A stretch of DNA of 64,000 bases, taken from the NCBI RefSeq assembly GCF_001548375.1, contig NZ_AP017295.1, positions 3,196,501 through 3,260,500 on the forward strand, in the 5' to 3' direction. This stretch comes from Nostoc sp. NIES-3756. GTDB lineage: Bacteria; Cyanobacteriota; Cyanobacteriia; Cyanobacteriales; Nostocaceae. Under the pieces are notes generated by a model. The model was not told where the DNA came from. It saw only the letters and a program-made list of their open reading frames with translations, and searched no databases. Positions 1 through 8,837 of this stretch are shown piece by piece. The stretch's first letter is position 1; every line of letters begins with the position of its first letter. The position numbers and the translations under genes were made by a program.

Positions 1-122
1 TGTTGCGGTTGTTTTAGGCTGGTAACACTATAGTTAATGTTGCTGCTACAAGCCGAAGTAAGTGTAAATGTCAACACTCCCAACAATAGTAGATTGAGCA
101 GGTGACGTAAAGAAATTTTCAT
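1..122 (-). CDS. Substrate-binding lipoprotein of siderophore/iron ABC importer (N-terminus only)
   Basis: This is a partial gene: only the first 40 codons are in the window and the rest lies beyond the left edge. The translation starts MKISLRHLLNLLLLGVLTF and continues to a lipobox L-T-S-A-C followed by small polar residues, so the protein should be an exported lipoprotein anchored through that cysteine. It lies directly downstream of a FecCD/FecE-type importer on the same strand, so it is probably the periplasmic ferric-siderophore-binding subunit. No binding-domain residues are visible, so the family is inferred from context. A 340-bp repeat element separates it from the ATPase gene. Confidence 0.7.
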   Translation of the reverse strand, partial: MKISLRHLLNLLLLGVLTFTLTSACSSNINYSVTSLKQPQ

Positions 123-151
123 GAGCAAACGACTCTTTAACGGATACTTTC

Positions 152-491
152 TTGACTTTTCACGGGATCTGAAAAACCCCTCTCCATAGCTTGCTTCCCG
201 TATGGTACCTCTCCCCTCCCAGGAGCTACGGTGTACACACAAGTCTGATAAAGTTGCCGAAGGGCGTTTTGATCCCCCTAAATCCCCCTTAAAAAGGGGG
301 ACTTTGATTATAATTCCCCCTTTTTTAAGGGGGGTTAGGGGGGATCAAACCATATTTTCTACCCAATGTAGAGATGTGTGTACACCGTAGCCTCCCAGGA
401 GAGAGGCTTTAGTTTTCCCCCTTCCCTAGTAGGGAAGGGGGTTAGGGGGTTAGGTTTTGTATTAACTTTTCTACATAACGTGAAAAGTCAA
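152..491. mobile_element. Nested miniature element, copy 1 (outer element)
   Basis: The terminal inverted repeats are TTGACTTTTCACG (152-164) and CGTGAAAAGTCAA (479-491). An 8-bp direct repeat ATACTTTC flanks the element (144-151 and 492-499), consistent with a target-site duplication. It has no coding capacity of its own, although it generates spurious ORFs. It carries a hairpin (CTCTCC..GGAGAG) whose loop is interrupted by a second element at 226-390. It lies between the ATPase and binding-protein genes of the iron importer. Confidence 0.8.
226..390. mobile_element. Inner palindromic element inside copy 1
   Basis: It is bounded by perfect 16-nt inverted repeats CTACGGTGTACACACA (226-241) and TGTGTGTACACCGTAG (375-390). 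The perfect 11-bp direct repeat CCTCCCAGGAG occurs immediately outside (215-225 and 391-401). Inside it lies a third palindrome (271-346) with arms GATCCCCCTAAATCCCCC and its complement. The interior is inverted relative to the inner elements at 10601 and 14056. Confidence 0.8.
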
Positions 492-513
492 ATACTTTCA
501 AATTCAACTAATA

Positions 514-1320
514 CTAATTGCGAAGCATATTTATTCTGCCTTTACGTCCTATCGGTACACACATCGGTGTTTCCACAACAGGATCGGCAACAATACGACA
601 CTCTAAACCAAAAACTTCTTGTACCATTTCCTCAGTCATTACCTGCTGCGGTTCTCCAGCAGTGAAAATTCGACCCTGTTTTACAGCAACCAGATAATCT
701 GCATAACGACAAGCCTGATTTAAGTCATGCAGCACCATAACAATAGTTCTGCCCTGATGCTGGTTCAAATCATATAACAAATCTAAAACTTCTATTTGAT
801 GCGCCAAATCTAAAAAAGTGGTGGGTTCATCTAATAGTAAGATATCTGTATCTTGGGCTAGTGCCATTGCAATCCAAGCACGCTGTCTTTGTCCACCCGA
901 TAAAGTATCTAATGCTCTATCCGCCAAAGCTATTAAATCTGTGATCTCTAGTGCTTGTTGGACAATTCTTTCATCTTTTTGTGACCACTGCTGTAACCAA
1001 TTTTGATAAGGATAACGTCCTTGTCCTACCAAATCTTTAACAGTTAAACCTTCTGGTGCAACTGGACTTTGAGGTAAAATTCCCAATTGCTGTGCTACTT
1101 CCTTAGTTGAACGATTAAAAATAGATTCTCCATCAAGATAAACTGTACCACCATAGGGTTTGAGCAACCTAGCTAAACCTCTTAATAAAGTTGATTTGCC
1201 ACAACCATTTGCACCCACTAAAGCAGTAATTTTTCCAGTGGGAATTGCCAAGTTTAGGTCACGAATAATTGGTGTGCCATCATAAGCTAAAGAAAGACCT
1301 TTAGTTGATAATCCTTTCAT
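514..1320 (-). CDS. Iron/siderophore ABC importer ATP-binding protein (FecE-like)
   Basis: A 268-residue ATPase that should power uptake of a ferric siderophore (or vitamin B12-like compound) on the inner face of the plasma membrane. Visible motifs are Walker [10 protein letters not shown] (36-44), signature LSGGQRQR (140-147), Walker B DILLLDEP (159-166) and a downstream H-loop (VLHDLNQ). Length and motif spacing match the FecE/FhuC/BtuD family. It follows the two permease genes on the same strand after a 45-bp gap that holds heptamer repeats (TGTTGAC), so co-transcription is likely. The exact substrate cannot be told from sequence. Confidence 0.9.
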   Translation of the reverse strand: MKGLSTKGLSLAYDGTPIIRDLNLAIPTGKITALVGANGCGKSTLLRGLARLLKPYGGTVYLDGESIFNRSTKEVAQQLGILPQSPVAPEGLTVKDLVGQGRYPYQNWLQQWSQKDERIVQQALEITDLIALADRALDTLSGGQRQRAWIAMALAQDTDILLLDEPTTFLDLAHQIEVLDLLYDLNQHQGRTIVMVLHDLNQACRYADYLVAVKQGRIFTAGEPQQVMTEEMVQEVFGLECRIVADPVVETPMCVPIGRKGRINMLRN

Positions 1321-1365
1321 ATTGGTTATTATTTTAACTGTTGACTGTTGACTGTTGACTATTGA

Positions 1366-2406
1366 CTACTTCTTGCGATTACGAATTAATAAATAGAGAA
1401 AATAAGGCGCACCGATAGCGGCCGTTACCACTCCACAAGGAATTTCGATAGGTGCAAACAATATTCGTCCTACAAAGTCTGCCACTACTACCAGCATCCC
1501 TCCCAACAATGCCGAAGTAGGAATTAACCCTTGATGATTTGTGCCTACTAAATGTCGTCCTAAATGAGGTGCAATTAATCCTACAAAACCAATCATTCCC
1601 GCCGTGGCGACTCCTGCACCTGCTAAGGCTGCACCCACTAGTACCAGTAAACCGCGTTGCCATTCCACCCGACTACCTAAACCTTTAGCAACATCATCGC
1701 CTAAATTTAAGGCGTTTAAGTGTCTGGCTAACGTCAACGACATTGGTAGAAAAACAATTAACCAAGGCAATAAAGAAAAGATTTGTTCCCAGTTGCGTCC
1801 GTAGACACTACCAGCTAACCATACCAAAGCGTCACTAACGTTATAAATATTGCCCAAGGTAATTAATAGGCTGGTGAAAGCTGTGGCGATCGCAGATAAC
1901 CCCACGCCCATTAAAATGAACAAAACGGGGGAACTACCATTGTTCCAAGCCAAGGAGTAAATTAAACCAGCCATCAATAAAGCACCTGCAAAGGCTGATA
2001 AGGGCAAAGTATATATAGGTGCTGAGGGGAATAATACAATTACTGTAACTGCCGCTAAACTTGCGCCAGCATTAATGCCAATAATACCGGGATCAGCTAA
2101 TGGGTTGCGTGTGATGCCTTGAAAAATAGTGCCAGAAATAGCCAACGCCACCCCCACCATAAAAGCGACAAGGGTACGGGGTAAACGCAGATTATAAATT
2201 ACAAAAGCATGATCCCGGTTGCCTGTATCTATAGTTAATACAGTCTTCACTATATCTAAGGGAGAAATGGGATATTCTCCCCTCCCTAAGTTCATCACCA
2301 TCGCTACCACAACCACCACTGCTAAGGATAGCAGCACTGGTGGGACACGACGGTCAATTTGCAAAGATACAGTCTGGGAACGGATAATGAGCCAATCAAC
2401 CTTCAT
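1366..2406 (-). CDS. FecCD-family permease, second subunit
   Basis: A 346-residue polytopic membrane protein of the FecCD (BtuC-like) family, forming half of the transmembrane channel of the iron-siderophore importer. About nine or ten hydrophobic segments are visible. Family-typical stretches include LRLPRTLVAFMVGVALAISG, GITRNPLADPGIIGINAGA and GLIAPHLGRHLVG, the last being the coupling region that contacts the ATPase. Its start codon overlaps the stop of the upstream permease gene (ATGA at 2403-2406), indicating translational coupling. It resembles that neighbour closely, so the pair is a probable heterodimer derived from duplication. Confidence 0.92.
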   Translation of the reverse strand: MKVDWLIIRSQTVSLQIDRRVPPVLLSLAVVVVVAMVMNLGRGEYPISPLDIVKTVLTIDTGNRDHAFVIYNLRLPRTLVAFMVGVALAISGTIFQGITRNPLADPGIIGINAGASLAAVTVIVLFPSAPIYTLPLSAFAGALLMAGLIYSLAWNNGSSPVLFILMGVGLSAIATAFTSLLITLGNIYNVSDALVWLAGSVYGRNWEQIFSLLPWLIVFLPMSLTLARHLNALNLGDDVAKGLGSRVEWQRGLLVLVGAALAGAGVATAGMIGFVGLIAPHLGRHLVGTNHQGLIPTSALLGGMLVVVADFVGRILFAPIEIPCGVVTAAIGAPYFLYLLIRNRKK

Positions 2407-3434
2407 TTCTTCACCTTAGATTTAGCCAAATAGACAAAAAAGGGTGCGCCAATTAATGCTGTCATTACTCCCACAGGTAATTCTTGGGGTTTGAGTAATA
2501 TACGTGCAGCCACATCTGCAACTAACAGTAAACTTGCACCAACTACTGCCGAGTAAGGCAAAATCCAACGGTAATCAGCTTTGATAAAAAATTTCACGAT
2601 ATGAGGAACTACTAAGCCAATAAAGCCAATTGGCCCTGCCAAGGATACTGAACTTCCCGCCAGTAAGATAATACTGATTGCCGTTGTGATTTTGACCCCA
2701 ATCGTCTGTTGACCTAAGCCTTTGGCAACGTCTTCACCCAGACTCATAGTTGTAATCTGTCTACCAAGAGCAAAGGCCAGTACTAAGCCAATTGTGACGA
2801 AAGGTAATGCTTGTAAGAGTATGCCAAAATCTCGTCCAGCCAACGAACCTGCTAACCAAAATCTCATTTCTTCTAATGTGCGTTGACTAACGATAAGAAT
2901 AGCAGTGGTGAGGGATGAAATCAGCGCCGTCAAAGCCGCGCCGGCTATGGTGAGATTTAAGGGTGTAGCTCCTCCTCGTCCTAGAGAACTCAGGAAGTAG
3001 ACTAATATTGCCGTGGCTCCTGCACCCAGAAAGGCCACAATGGTTAAAACACTTAAGGATGAACTGCCAAAAACAAAAATTGTTATCACTACAGCTAATG
3101 CTGCACCTGATTCAATACCTAAAATTCCTGGGTCTGCTAAGGGGTTGCGAGTCAAACCTTGCATCAATGCACCAGCAACTGCCAAAGCTGATCCTACTAA
3201 AATGGCGATGAGCGATCGCGGTAATCTTACTGTCTGAATCACTAAATGTTCATAAGAGCCATCAAAAGTAATAAATGATTCTAGAATCGTGCTTAACTGT
3301 ATTTCTACTGCCCCTAATGTAACACTATACACTAGACAAGCTATGAGAATCAGTATTCCCAGAATTAGACCCATGAATAGTGATATTTTGGGGGTATTCC
3401 AGTTTCTAGATGATGCGGTGGTTGCTCTTGTCAT
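2403..3434 (-). CDS. FecCD-family permease, first subunit
   Basis: A 343-residue polytopic protein and first gene of the importer operon. It carries the same family landmarks as its partner: RLPRSLIAILVGSALAVAGA near residues 68-87, GLTRNPLADPGILGIESGAA, and GFIGLVVPHIVKF in the coupling region. An N-terminal hydrophobic segment (about 18-40) is followed by repeated membrane spans. No clear Fur-type site could be read upstream, although iron control of such operons is common in cyanobacteria. The stop overlaps the next gene by four bases. Confidence 0.92.
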   Translation of the reverse strand: MTRATTASSRNWNTPKISLFMGLILGILILIACLVYSVTLGAVEIQLSTILESFITFDGSYEHLVIQTVRLPRSLIAILVGSALAVAGALMQGLTRNPLADPGILGIESGAALAVVITIFVFGSSSLSVLTIVAFLGAGATAILVYFLSSLGRGGATPLNLTIAGAALTALISSLTTAILIVSQRTLEEMRFWLAGSLAGRDFGILLQALPFVTIGLVLAFALGRQITTMSLGEDVAKGLGQQTIGVKITTAISIILLAGSSVSLAGPIGFIGLVVPHIVKFFIKADYRWILPYSAVVGASLLLVADVAARILLKPQELPVGVMTALIGAPFFVYLAKSKVKK

Positions 3435-3964
3435 TATTTTGTAATTAATTGAAAAATATAGTCATTTAATTAAGTTAGTTGTGCCTTCGGTGACATTTGC
3501 AATTTCCACACCTTAACTGACAATTTTTATAAATTCATCAAGCATTTAAGCCAGAAACATCCTGAATATGGCTTGATTCATAGATTGATATGAGTAGTAA
3601 GTTTCAAGAATATACTTTATCCTTATTAGGATATTTTTTCAACTGGTTGTGCCATCGTTGTGAAAATTTGGCTCAACTAGAGGTAGGTTCTGAAGTCATA
3701 CCGTATGAGAGTTATCACAGGAAGCTGGCGCAGAGGTGACAAAAATAGTACCAAGCTGTTCTTGATTCAACACCTGCATAATTAGGGTGGGAAAGATAAC
3801 CAACCTAAAAAATTTTATTGATCTCATCCACTAAATAGACAGTTAAGCAAAGTTTTTCAAAGTTACCCCTAGTGACAATTGAAACTTGAGATAATTAAGT
3901 TCAAGCTCCAGTATCGCCTGTTCAATTTACTAAGTAATCACATCTACTACCAGTAATTCTGCTT
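3435..3964. other. Intergenic region, divergent promoters
   Basis: About 530 bp of AT-rich DNA lie between the divergent importer operon and the hydrolase gene. Both promoters should be here, but no confident -10/-35 pair, Fur box or repeat could be identified. Only very short open frames occur. Confidence 0.4.
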
Positions 3965-5350
3965 ATGTTAAATGCAAGTCCTAGAAATCCAATTGTCATG
4001 CTCCACGGTTACTCTGATACTGGTAACACTTTTAAAACGTGGGTAAAAAAGTTTAAAGAAAATAACTATGATGTAAAAATCATTCATATTTGTAAATATG
4101 TATCGTTATCTAACGAGATTACAATCGATGATATTGCTGAGGGATTGGATCAGGCTTTAGCCCAAAAGTTGGGTGATAACAGAACCTTTGATGCGATCGT
4201 TCACTCAACTGGAATGCTTGTAATCCGTGCTTGGTTGGCAAAATACTCTACTCAAGGCTATTATCGGCTTCAGCACTTAATCGGTTTAGCTCCTGCTACT
4301 TTTGGTTCCCCTATCGCCCACAAAGGCCGGAGTTTTTTAGGTGCGCTGTTTAAAGGAAATAGAGAGTGGGGGCCGGACTTTTTAGAAGCTGGAAACCGCA
4401 TCTTAGATGCTTTAGAACTAGGAAGCAAATATTCTTGGGATTTAGCGCATAAAGACTTACTAGGTGAAACCACATTTTACGGTTTAGGTAGTGATACACC
4501 TTTTGTCTTTACCTTTTGTGGAACCCGTCAGTTTTTTAATTCACAATTAATAAATGCGATCGCTGGCAAAATTACAGATAAAGTTGGTGTACCTCTTGAG
4601 GGTACAGATGGTGTTGTTAGATGGGCAGGTTGTGAATTAAGAACACGTAAAATTACTATAGATTTTACGAAGAAGCGCTACGAAGATAGATTATCTATCT
4701 CACCGTGGAAAAATAATGGGATTGCCCATTCAGTAAGAGTTGAGGGTTATAACCACGGCAAAATTATCGGTGATCCTAGTACAGAATTGGTAGACATCGT
4801 GTTTCAAGCACTGCAATTTTCACCTGAACAGGATATTAATAGTTGGTATGAGAAAGCTGCAAATACCTTATCTCCAAATGGTTCACAAAACACAGAGCAA
4901 TGGCAACAGTTTATCATCCGTGCAGTAGATGATAATGATGAACCAATTACTGACTATTATATTGAATTATCAGCAGGAGAAGATGGACAGTGGCAAAGAA
5001 TTGAAGATTTTGGTGTAGATGTTCATGTCTACAGCAAAGATAAAAGTCTACGCTGTTTTCATGTCAATATTAAGAATACGAAAAATTTACAAAATTTGAA
5101 GATACGTATTGTCGCTTCGTCCAACTCAGATTATGTACTCTATTCTGGATCTGCCACCAATATAGATGATTTGGCTGCACCTGTTTTAAGCCCTATCTCC
5201 GATTTAGAATTAGATATTTCGGGGATTTTGCAGCAAAAAGATATTAACTTTTTCTACCCATTCACCACAACTTTAGTAGAAATAAAACTCCGACGACAAA
5301 CTATAGATCCGCTAGTACAATTTATGGCATTGCTGGAAGACAAGATATAA
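3965..5350 (+). CDS. Alpha/beta-hydrolase (lipase/esterase-like) with C-terminal beta-rich extension
   Basis: A 461-residue protein. The N-terminal half (about 8-290) looks like a lipase-type alpha/beta hydrolase: the start of a strand runs into HGYSDTG (oxyanion-hole type, from residue 14), and a nucleophile elbow V-H-S-T-G lies near residue 80, where the usual first Gly of GxSxG is Val. A histidine in the stretch GYNHGKI near 260 could complete the triad. Residues about 300-461 are polar and beta-strand-like and match nothing I recognise; they may be an accessory binding domain. No signal peptide is visible, so it is probably cytoplasmic. Substrate unknown. Confidence 0.7.
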   Translation: MLNASPRNPIVMLHGYSDTGNTFKTWVKKFKENNYDVKIIHICKYVSLSNEITIDDIAEGLDQALAQKLGDNRTFDAIVHSTGMLVIRAWLAKYSTQGYYRLQHLIGLAPATFGSPIAHKGRSFLGALFKGNREWGPDFLEAGNRILDALELGSKYSWDLAHKDLLGETTFYGLGSDTPFVFTFCGTRQFFNSQLINAIAGKITDKVGVPLEGTDGVVRWAGCELRTRKITIDFTKKRYEDRLSISPWKNNGIAHSVRVEGYNHGKIIGDPSTELVDIVFQALQFSPEQDINSWYEKAANTLSPNGSQNTEQWQQFIIRAVDDNDEPITDYYIELSAGEDGQWQRIEDFGVDVHVYSKDKSLRCFHVNIKNTKNLQNLKIRIVASSNSDYVLYSGSATNIDDLAAPVLSPISDLELDISGILQQKDINFFYPFTTTLVEIKLRRQTIDPLVQFMALLEDKI

Positions 5351-5429
5351 TATTGATGTACAAAATCTGGACTCTTGAAGGTTTGTTTTTAGGGCTGAAG
5401 CCTTACTACTAACTTACCTTGATTAAGTT

Positions 5430-5483
5430 ATTACCGTCTTGATTCATGTGGTTTACTGTCTATATTTGACTCAAGACGGTAAT
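5430..5483. terminator. Inverted repeat between convergent genes
   Basis: ATTACCGTCTTGA (5430-5442) and TCAAGACGGTAAT (5471-5483) are perfect 13-nt complementary arms with a 28-nt loop. It lies between two convergent genes, so a bidirectional terminator is possible. There is no adjacent T-run, so a dispersed repeat is equally plausible. Confidence 0.35.
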
Positions 5484-5496
5484 TCATAGTTAATTA

Positions 5497-6411
5497 TTAC
5501 TTATGATTAGACTGATTTTTTGCCTGGGGACTGGCTGTTATAGGTGATGCGGTTGCAAGACTTTCTTCTTTAGACTGCATTTCTAAAAGTTCGGGTATAG
5601 TAACAAATTTATATCCTTGTGCTTTGAGATCGCTGATAATTTGTGGTAAAGCCTGAACTGTGCGAGAACGATTACCGCCGCCATCGTGCATTAATACAAT
5701 TGCGCCTGGTTTTACGCCTTTAATCACATTTTTGATTAAGGCTGGTGGTTGTTCACGACGCTGGGTATCAGATGATTCATCTGACCACATCATAACTGCA
5801 TACTTTTGACTTTTGGCATAATCAACTAACCCGTTTTTTAAAAAGCCACCGGGAGGACGAAATAGAGTAGTTTTTACTCCTGTAGTTTTATAAATAATAT
5901 CTGCTGTACGATTAATTTCACTAGCGGCTGTGGCCACATCCATGCGACGATACCGATGATGCCAAGTATGATTACCAATAACATGACCGTCGGCTGCTAC
6001 TTGCTTGGCAACTTGGGGAAAATTCTTGACCATTATCCCCACCATGAAAAATGTTGCTTTAATATTGTTTTTCTTGAGAATTTCTAATATTTGCGCTGTA
6101 TTTTTTGGCCCAGGGCCATCATCAAAAGTTAAAGCAACGACTTTATTATTAGGTTTTAATTTAGCTTGATAAATAGTTTGTCCTTGAAATGCTTTTGGTA
6201 TTTCTGTTTTAATAACAGGGGCGGCGGCTTGTGCAGATGTGCTTGATATTGCATGGTTAATAGCTTTGTCATCTCTATTAATTGACTGTTTACTTAGCCA
6301 TGAATAGTCAAATCCAATTTTAGGTATCAGTAAGCCTAAACTTATACCGCCAGCCGTAATCCCAACAACACTAACTAATTTGACAATTAAATGTAATTTC
6401 TCATTAGGCAT
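5497..6411 (-). CDS. Polysaccharide deacetylase (NodB domain), membrane-anchored
   Basis: A 304-residue carbohydrate esterase family 4 enzyme, predicted to remove N-acetyl groups from peptidoglycan or another cell-wall glycan. Residues about 9-30 form an N-terminal membrane anchor or uncleaved signal. The NodB motifs are all present: TFDDGP (95-100), metal-binding HTWHH (148-152), RPPGG (185-189), a W-S-D-E segment (209-212) and LMHDGGG (240-246). The conserved Asp and both metal-binding His are intact, so it should be an active metal-dependent deacetylase outside the plasma membrane. The last 30 residues are low-complexity. It is transcribed alone. Confidence 0.9.
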   Translation of the reverse strand: MPNEKLHLIVKLVSVVGITAGGISLGLLIPKIGFDYSWLSKQSINRDDKAINHAISSTSAQAAAPVIKTEIPKAFQGQTIYQAKLKPNNKVVALTFDDGPGPKNTAQILEILKKNNIKATFFMVGIMVKNFPQVAKQVAADGHVIGNHTWHHRYRRMDVATAASEINRTADIIYKTTGVKTTLFRPPGGFLKNGLVDYAKSQKYAVMMWSDESSDTQRREQPPALIKNVIKGVKPGAIVLMHDGGGNRSRTVQALPQIISDLKAQGYKFVTIPELLEMQSKEESLATASPITASPQAKNQSNHK

Positions 6412-6827
6412 ATTTTATACTCCTTAGTTCTTAGTCAGTAATTAATAGTATTTCTGAGTGTCTGCTTGTGTCTGAGCTTGGCTTATTGAAGCCTATGTAA
6501 TATTTTTGTTCCTACTTATTTAATTAGTCAGCAGTCGTAGTTAACTATATCTCTTAGTAGAAGAAAAAAGAGTAGATTACGGTAAAAATTAAGGCGATCG
6601 CTTTCTTTAAATATATACTCAATACCTAATGTAAAGAGTAATTAATAAAAATTAATATAACTACGGAAAATCCTTGTAGTGGATACCTTATCTGTAGGAA
6701 CGCATCTCAAAATATTTTTTCTAGCCATTGCATAATTTTCTGCAAAAGCCATGAGAAGTATTGAAGACAATTGTGGAAGTTGAATATTCCACGAAAAATA
6801 AACTTTAGTAAAGCGTAAGGCTATATT
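6412..6827. other. Intergenic region, no gene seen
   Basis: About 415 bp of AT-rich DNA with one HIP1-like GCGATCGC near 6594-6602. It should contain the divergent promoters of the deacetylase and VOC-like genes. A 78-codon minus-strand frame that reads into the start of the next gene was judged spurious. Confidence 0.35.
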
Positions 6828-7289
6828 ATGATTCACCATATATCTATTTCTGTTGAAAACCCTCAGCACGTTGCTCAAGTTCTAGCAGAAGTTCTCAACG
6901 GTCAATCTGTACCCTTCTTTCCTCATCCTGGTAGCTACATGGTATTCCCTCTAGACGAATACGGTACAGGCATAGAAGTATATCCTTTAAAATCTTATAT
7001 CAAACCCGGTGAAGGAGAAAACCAGTGTGTTTTTGCAGAAGCTAGTAATGTTTCTGGCTTTACAGCTACTCATGCAGCTATTTCTGTCACTTCCACACAA
7101 GAAAAAATTGAAGAAATTGGCAGACGCGAAGGTTGGAGAACAATACGCTGTAACCGCGATTCTTTCTTTGATGTAATCGAATTTTGGCTAGAAAATAAAG
7201 TCATGATAGAACTGCTGACACCAGAAATGGCAGCACAATACATAGCAGTAACACGCCCAGAAAATTTAAAAGAAATGTTCGCTGCGTAA
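6828..7289 (+). CDS. VOC/glyoxalase-superfamily-like protein
   Basis: A 153-residue protein starting MIHHISISVENPQHVAQ, which is the strand-helix opening of a vicinal-oxygen-chelate module with a possible metal-ligand His near residue 4. A second half includes a THAAISV stretch (about 84-90) and ends with a strand containing MIELL. That gives a beta-alpha-beta3 duplicated layout typical of VOC proteins, but the substrate cannot be inferred. The family assignment rests on pattern rather than on diagnostic motifs. It is transcribed alone. Confidence 0.6.
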   Translation: MIHHISISVENPQHVAQVLAEVLNGQSVPFFPHPGSYMVFPLDEYGTGIEVYPLKSYIKPGEGENQCVFAEASNVSGFTATHAAISVTSTQEKIEEIGRREGWRTIRCNRDSFFDVIEFWLENKVMIELLTPEMAAQYIAVTRPENLKEMFAA

Positions 7290-7370
7290 GTTGAGAAAAT
7301 GGCTTTTCCCTTGGAGTGTGAATGTGGGGAGTGGGGAAAAACCATTTTTATGAAAGGCTTGTGAAATTTT

Positions 7371-7802
7371 TCATTGAGATTGTTTTGTAATAGTTGCTAG
7401 GAATGCTGTCAGCAACATCCAGAGTATAGGTAAGCCAAAGTAGATACCGACATAAATAGCGTTAGTGCTGCGTGTTCTGACAGGTTCGACTGAAAGCCAA
7501 GCATTCATGACAGCAACATTAATCAGCCCAAGAATTAAGTGCAAAGCCACTACAGCAATCATCAACCCAATCAGAGAGTATGTTGCTAGGTTCCTTTGCT
7601 GCGCCCAAGCGATCGCAACCAGAGCGATCGTGCAGCCAATAGCCAACCAGCGTAAAATCATGATGGGGAAAAAGATGATTGCTGCTTCATTGGCAGTTTG
7701 TCCAGGATGCTGAAATGGTGAGAATGACAAAGACCAAAGAAATAGTAGACCAGTAGTAGCAAGTGCTGTAAACCAAGCACCCCAAAAGAAATATTCTCTC
7801 AT
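7371..7802 (-). CDS. Four-helix integral membrane protein of unknown function
   Basis: A 143-residue hydrophobic protein with four predicted membrane segments (about 6-28, 42-65, 75-97 and 115-138), short polar loops and no recognisable motif. Codon use and HIP1 content match the neighbours. The gene converges with the VOC-like gene and diverges from the acetyltransferase gene. I do not recognise the family. Confidence 0.65.
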   Translation of the reverse strand: MREYFFWGAWFTALATTGLLFLWSLSFSPFQHPGQTANEAAIIFFPIMILRWLAIGCTIALVAIAWAQQRNLATYSLIGLMIAVVALHLILGLINVAVMNAWLSVEPVRTRSTNAIYVGIYFGLPILWMLLTAFLATITKQSQ

Positions 7803-7935
7803 TACTCTTAGATTTTTTTACTAATTATAGATGGTTTAATTTATGAGGAATTGAATTTTAAACTAATATGAAATAATTGGTTTCAAAGGTGATTTAAGCC
7901 TGTTTCCTGTCACCTGCTATATCTTGGAGTTGACT

Positions 7936-8805
7936 GTGCCTACCTGCAAAACCCTACAATCTGGTGATGAATCATTACTGGAAAATTTCCTCTTGCAACA
8001 CGTTAATACTTCCATGTTTTTACGTTCAAATTGGCGTGAGGGAGGTTTGAATAATGAGGGTGGTAGATTCCAAGGGACTTATGTAGCTGCTATTGAAGAT
8101 GACAAGATAGTTGCAGTCGCCGCGCACTATTGGAATGGGATGATTGTTGTGCAAGCGCCTGTATATCTTGCAGAAGTGGCGCAAGCTGTTATGGAACAAT
8201 CTGATTTGTTTATATCGGGAATTGCTGGGCCAGCCACACAAGTAGAAGCGACAAAGCAAGCATTGGGGCTAGGAAATCAACCAACTCAACTAGATGAGCA
8301 AGAAATATTATTTTCCCTCACATTACAAGATTTACAAGTACCCCCGGCTTTAGCATCAGGTGCGGTGCAGTGTCGCTTACCCCATACACAAGAGTTGGAA
8401 TTATTGAGTGAATGGAGTGTTGCTTATAATGTGGAGACTTTGGGGAAATTAGCAACTCCTGATTTACTACCTCATTGTCGTCGTGAAATTGAACTACGTC
8501 AGTCTACAGCTAGACATTGGGTATTGATAGCAGACAATACTCCTGTTGCTTACACAGCTTTTAATGCCTGTCTACCCGATATTGTGCAGATTGGCGGCGT
8601 TTGGACACCGCCAGCATTTCGGGGTAATGGCTATGCCAAGTGTGTAGTAGCTGGGTCACTTTTAGAGGCAAAATCCCAAGGCGTAGAACGTGCAGTATTA
8701 TTTACAAACTTTAAAAATTACGCCGCCCAAGCAGTATATAGAGGAATTGGTTTTCAGGATACTGGTGAGCAATTTGGTCTGGTATTATTCCAAGATACTA
8801 ACTAA
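7936..8805 (+). CDS. GNAT-family N-acetyltransferase
   Basis: A protein of about 289 residues. The C-terminal part (about 150-285) has the acetyl-CoA-binding layout of GNAT enzymes, with strand VQIGGVWTPPAFRGNGYAKC supplying the pyrophosphate-binding R-x-x-G-x-A motif, followed by a helix and a final strand FTNFKNYAAQAVYRGIGF. The N-terminal half may be a degenerate second GNAT fold. I prefer the GTG at 7936 because GGAG at 7926-7929 is well spaced from it; an in-frame TTG at 7924 would add four residues. The acceptor is unknown. It is followed 32 bp later by the HpnK-like gene, so they may be co-transcribed. Confidence 0.8.
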   Translation: MPTCKTLQSGDESLLENFLLQHVNTSMFLRSNWREGGLNNEGGRFQGTYVAAIEDDKIVAVAAHYWNGMIVVQAPVYLAEVAQAVMEQSDLFISGIAGPATQVEATKQALGLGNQPTQLDEQEILFSLTLQDLQVPPALASGAVQCRLPHTQELELLSEWSVAYNVETLGKLATPDLLPHCRREIELRQSTARHWVLIADNTPVAYTAFNACLPDIVQIGGVWTPPAFRGNGYAKCVVAGSLLEAKSQGVERAVLFTNFKNYAAQAVYRGIGFQDTGEQFGLVLFQDTN

Positions 8806-8837
8806 GAGGGTGTAAGTATTTTTTGGCTCAGGTAATT

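Noticed and set aside
202..665. Two overlapping plus-strand frames of 62 and 95 codons
   Set aside because: They are made by the nested palindromic element and by the antisense of the ATPase gene; composition is repeat-driven and there is no protein-like pattern.
2900..3240. Plus-strand frames opposite the first permease gene
   Set aside because: They are antisense shadows of a permease with intact family motifs.
3700..3790. Possible gene remnant on the minus strand (MQVLNQEQLGTIFVTSAPAS)
   Set aside because: Only 27 codons with a stop on each side; no family recognised, so it was not called as a gene or pseudogene.
6642..6878. Minus-strand frame of 78 codons overlapping the VOC-like gene start
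   Set aside because: No ribosome-binding site, no recognisable pattern, and it conflicts with a better-supported gene on the other strand.
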